From Brachypodius melanocephalos (lineage: Eukaryota > Chordata > Aves > Passeriformes > Pycnonotidae), in the NCBI GenBank assembly GCA_013398615.1, contig VZSR01000520.1:21654418-21718417 (forward strand): a stretch of 64,000 nt of DNA. The letters run 5' to 3'. The notes under the pieces are model-generated. The model was given only the letters and a program-made list of their open reading frames with translations, had not been told where the DNA came from and searched no databases. Every line of letters starts with the position of its first letter. The stretch's first letter is position 1. Shown piece after piece: positions 62,486 through 64,000 of the stretch. Both the position numbers and the translations under genes were made by a program.

Positions 62486-64000
62486 GTCTACAATTATGCT
62501 GTAAATAATGCAATCACTCCATTCTTGTCCTGTCACTCTAGTCCCAACCACAACAAACAGGGCTAATCACATACTTACTCAAGTGTGTAATTATTTACAG
62601 TTAAACTTCTGTCACTTTCACCCTGTTTGGAAACAGTAGAACACAACCTGTAATTAGCAAATGTTGCTGCAGGCACTTTTACTTGGAAATAAGCCATGGA
62701 TTCAGCACCTATGTGAGCAAAGAGGTAAACTCTTTGATCCAGGATTCTGGCATGGATTCCTCCCCTTGGGCTATTCTATTATCAGCCCCCAATAAGGCAG
62801 TGAGATCAATGAATTATTATTATGTCCAATAAGTCTCTAGAAAATCCCTTGCCTCCTCTTTGCCAGAGAATTTATATGCACTTATATCATGGTTATATGC
62901 ATGAATATATATGTATAAATATATATATCAGTGTTATACCAATGCATATCTGAACATGTAAGAATTAACCAGATATATATCTGATTTTGATTTTCTTTGA
63001 AATGGCTGTAAAAATCTTGACATTCACAAATTAGATTGATGGATATAGGCCTCGAATTATCACTTTTTTGTATGGATACTGGTCACTTCTTTCCTTGGTT
63101 AGAACTTTACACTGTGATAAAAGAAACCATTCTTTAAATTCTTTCACAGAATTATATTCAGCAAAACACAGTTGTATTAGCAAGTGCAGAAACAACTGTA
63201 TGTAAACATGTCCCTAAAAAGACTAGGCATAAAGCAAATGCCTTTATGTCATGCCCTGGTTTATTAAACTGAAACCTTCCAACTCAGAGATCACTGTCTC
63301 ACAATAAATTGTGCACATCACACATGTAACATTAAACTGTCTGTGCCCTCATTTCATCCTGATGCAGGTTCTGTCACATGTACTCAGCTCGAGCTATTCC
63401 TTACTCTATCCCAAGGGCTGGTAAAGAACTACTCAGCCTGAACAAGGAGGCAGAATTTGTCCCATGGAGAAGATTGGAAAATTAGAAAGAACTAATTTGC
63501 CACCTGCCCTTAGCAGAAATTCCAGAAGCAGATGGAAAATGAGATTAAAAACAGGACCTGATTTTTGGTTACTGGCACATAAACAGATCATTTAGAAGAA
63601 ATACTGGGTGAGAACAGGCACAGAAAATAATTGCCCTAACACTTGTTATCAGTTTATCAAAGACAGTGGACAGTTCATTTCTTCCTTCCCTTGTTCTGTT
63701 CCCTGTTTCATCCTCAATATGCCTATAGCTTATTTTGTAACTGTTCTCATAGATGAAAGTTGTTTTGCATCCAGAAATCAGGATGAGTTCACAAAAGATA
63801 ACATAGATTTTAAATAAGCCTTTTTGTGGGAAGACACTGGATTTGAAATTCTTCATTAAATTGTTGAATAGATGCATTGGCCACTATCAGAGGTGGAATA
63901 ACTCCCTGTATGAGACCCTGCTTGTTTTGAGTCAAACAGGTGTTTTTATGGGTGTAGGTCAGTGCAGGGAGGTGAGGGGTTTAGCTTAGAATGCTTCAGT
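62486..64000. other. Unique AT-rich non-coding stretch
   Basis: No gene recognised. An AT-rich dinucleotide patch lies near 62890-62935. The 102-codon minus-strand frame at 63569-63877 has no family resemblance. Confidence 0.5.

Overview
This window looks like nuclear DNA from a bird, most probably a passerine. It is AT-rich and intron-like or intergenic throughout. The bird assignment rests on at least nine fragments of the avian LINE CR1 on both strands. The passerine assignment rests on one SINE with a tRNA-Ile-like head fused to a CR1 3' tail (54683-54810), an architecture described for TguSINE1 of songbirds. I found no exon, tRNA gene, rRNA gene or other host gene that I can support. The open frames are short, often lack an ATG, and show no recognisable domain outside transposon remains.

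Layout. 1-11 kb: unique AT-rich DNA with two small CR1 pieces (1605-1675, 2925-3205) and a GA microsatellite. 11-13 kb: a CR1 3' end, then a GC-richer block with the layout of an LTR (TATA-like box, AATAAA signal). 13-23 kb: unique AT-rich DNA. 23-25.4 kb: a CR1 3' end, a probable old LTR-element fragment and a short CR1-type tail. 28.9-29.2 kb: a 103-nt pure-purine run followed by a T/G-rich run. 33.0-33.9 kb: the best-resolved structure in the window, a 582-bp solo LTR inserted into a CR1, with matched termini and a perfect 6-bp target-site duplication. 37.0-37.7 kb: two CR1 fragments around a TA microsatellite. 47.4-50.4 kb: an LTR-like block followed by the longest CR1 here, about 2.3 kb with endonuclease and reverse-transcriptase regions, badly decayed. 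54.6-54.8 kb: the SINE. 57.9-58.7 kb: a CR1 3' half. 61.3-61.7 kb: a CTTT/CTTC microsatellite holding a 332-base assembly gap. 62.2-62.6 kb: unique DNA with a CTCF-core match and tight palindromic motifs.

Nothing here works as an operon or pathway. The history is one of repeated retrotransposition (CR1, CR1-driven SINE, LTR elements) into a gene-poor region. Most local GC peaks coincide with these insertions. I see no convincing new biological system. The items most worth following up are the nested LTR/CR1 locus, the tRNA-CR1 SINE, the rearranged long CR1, and a few candidate conserved regulatory patches.
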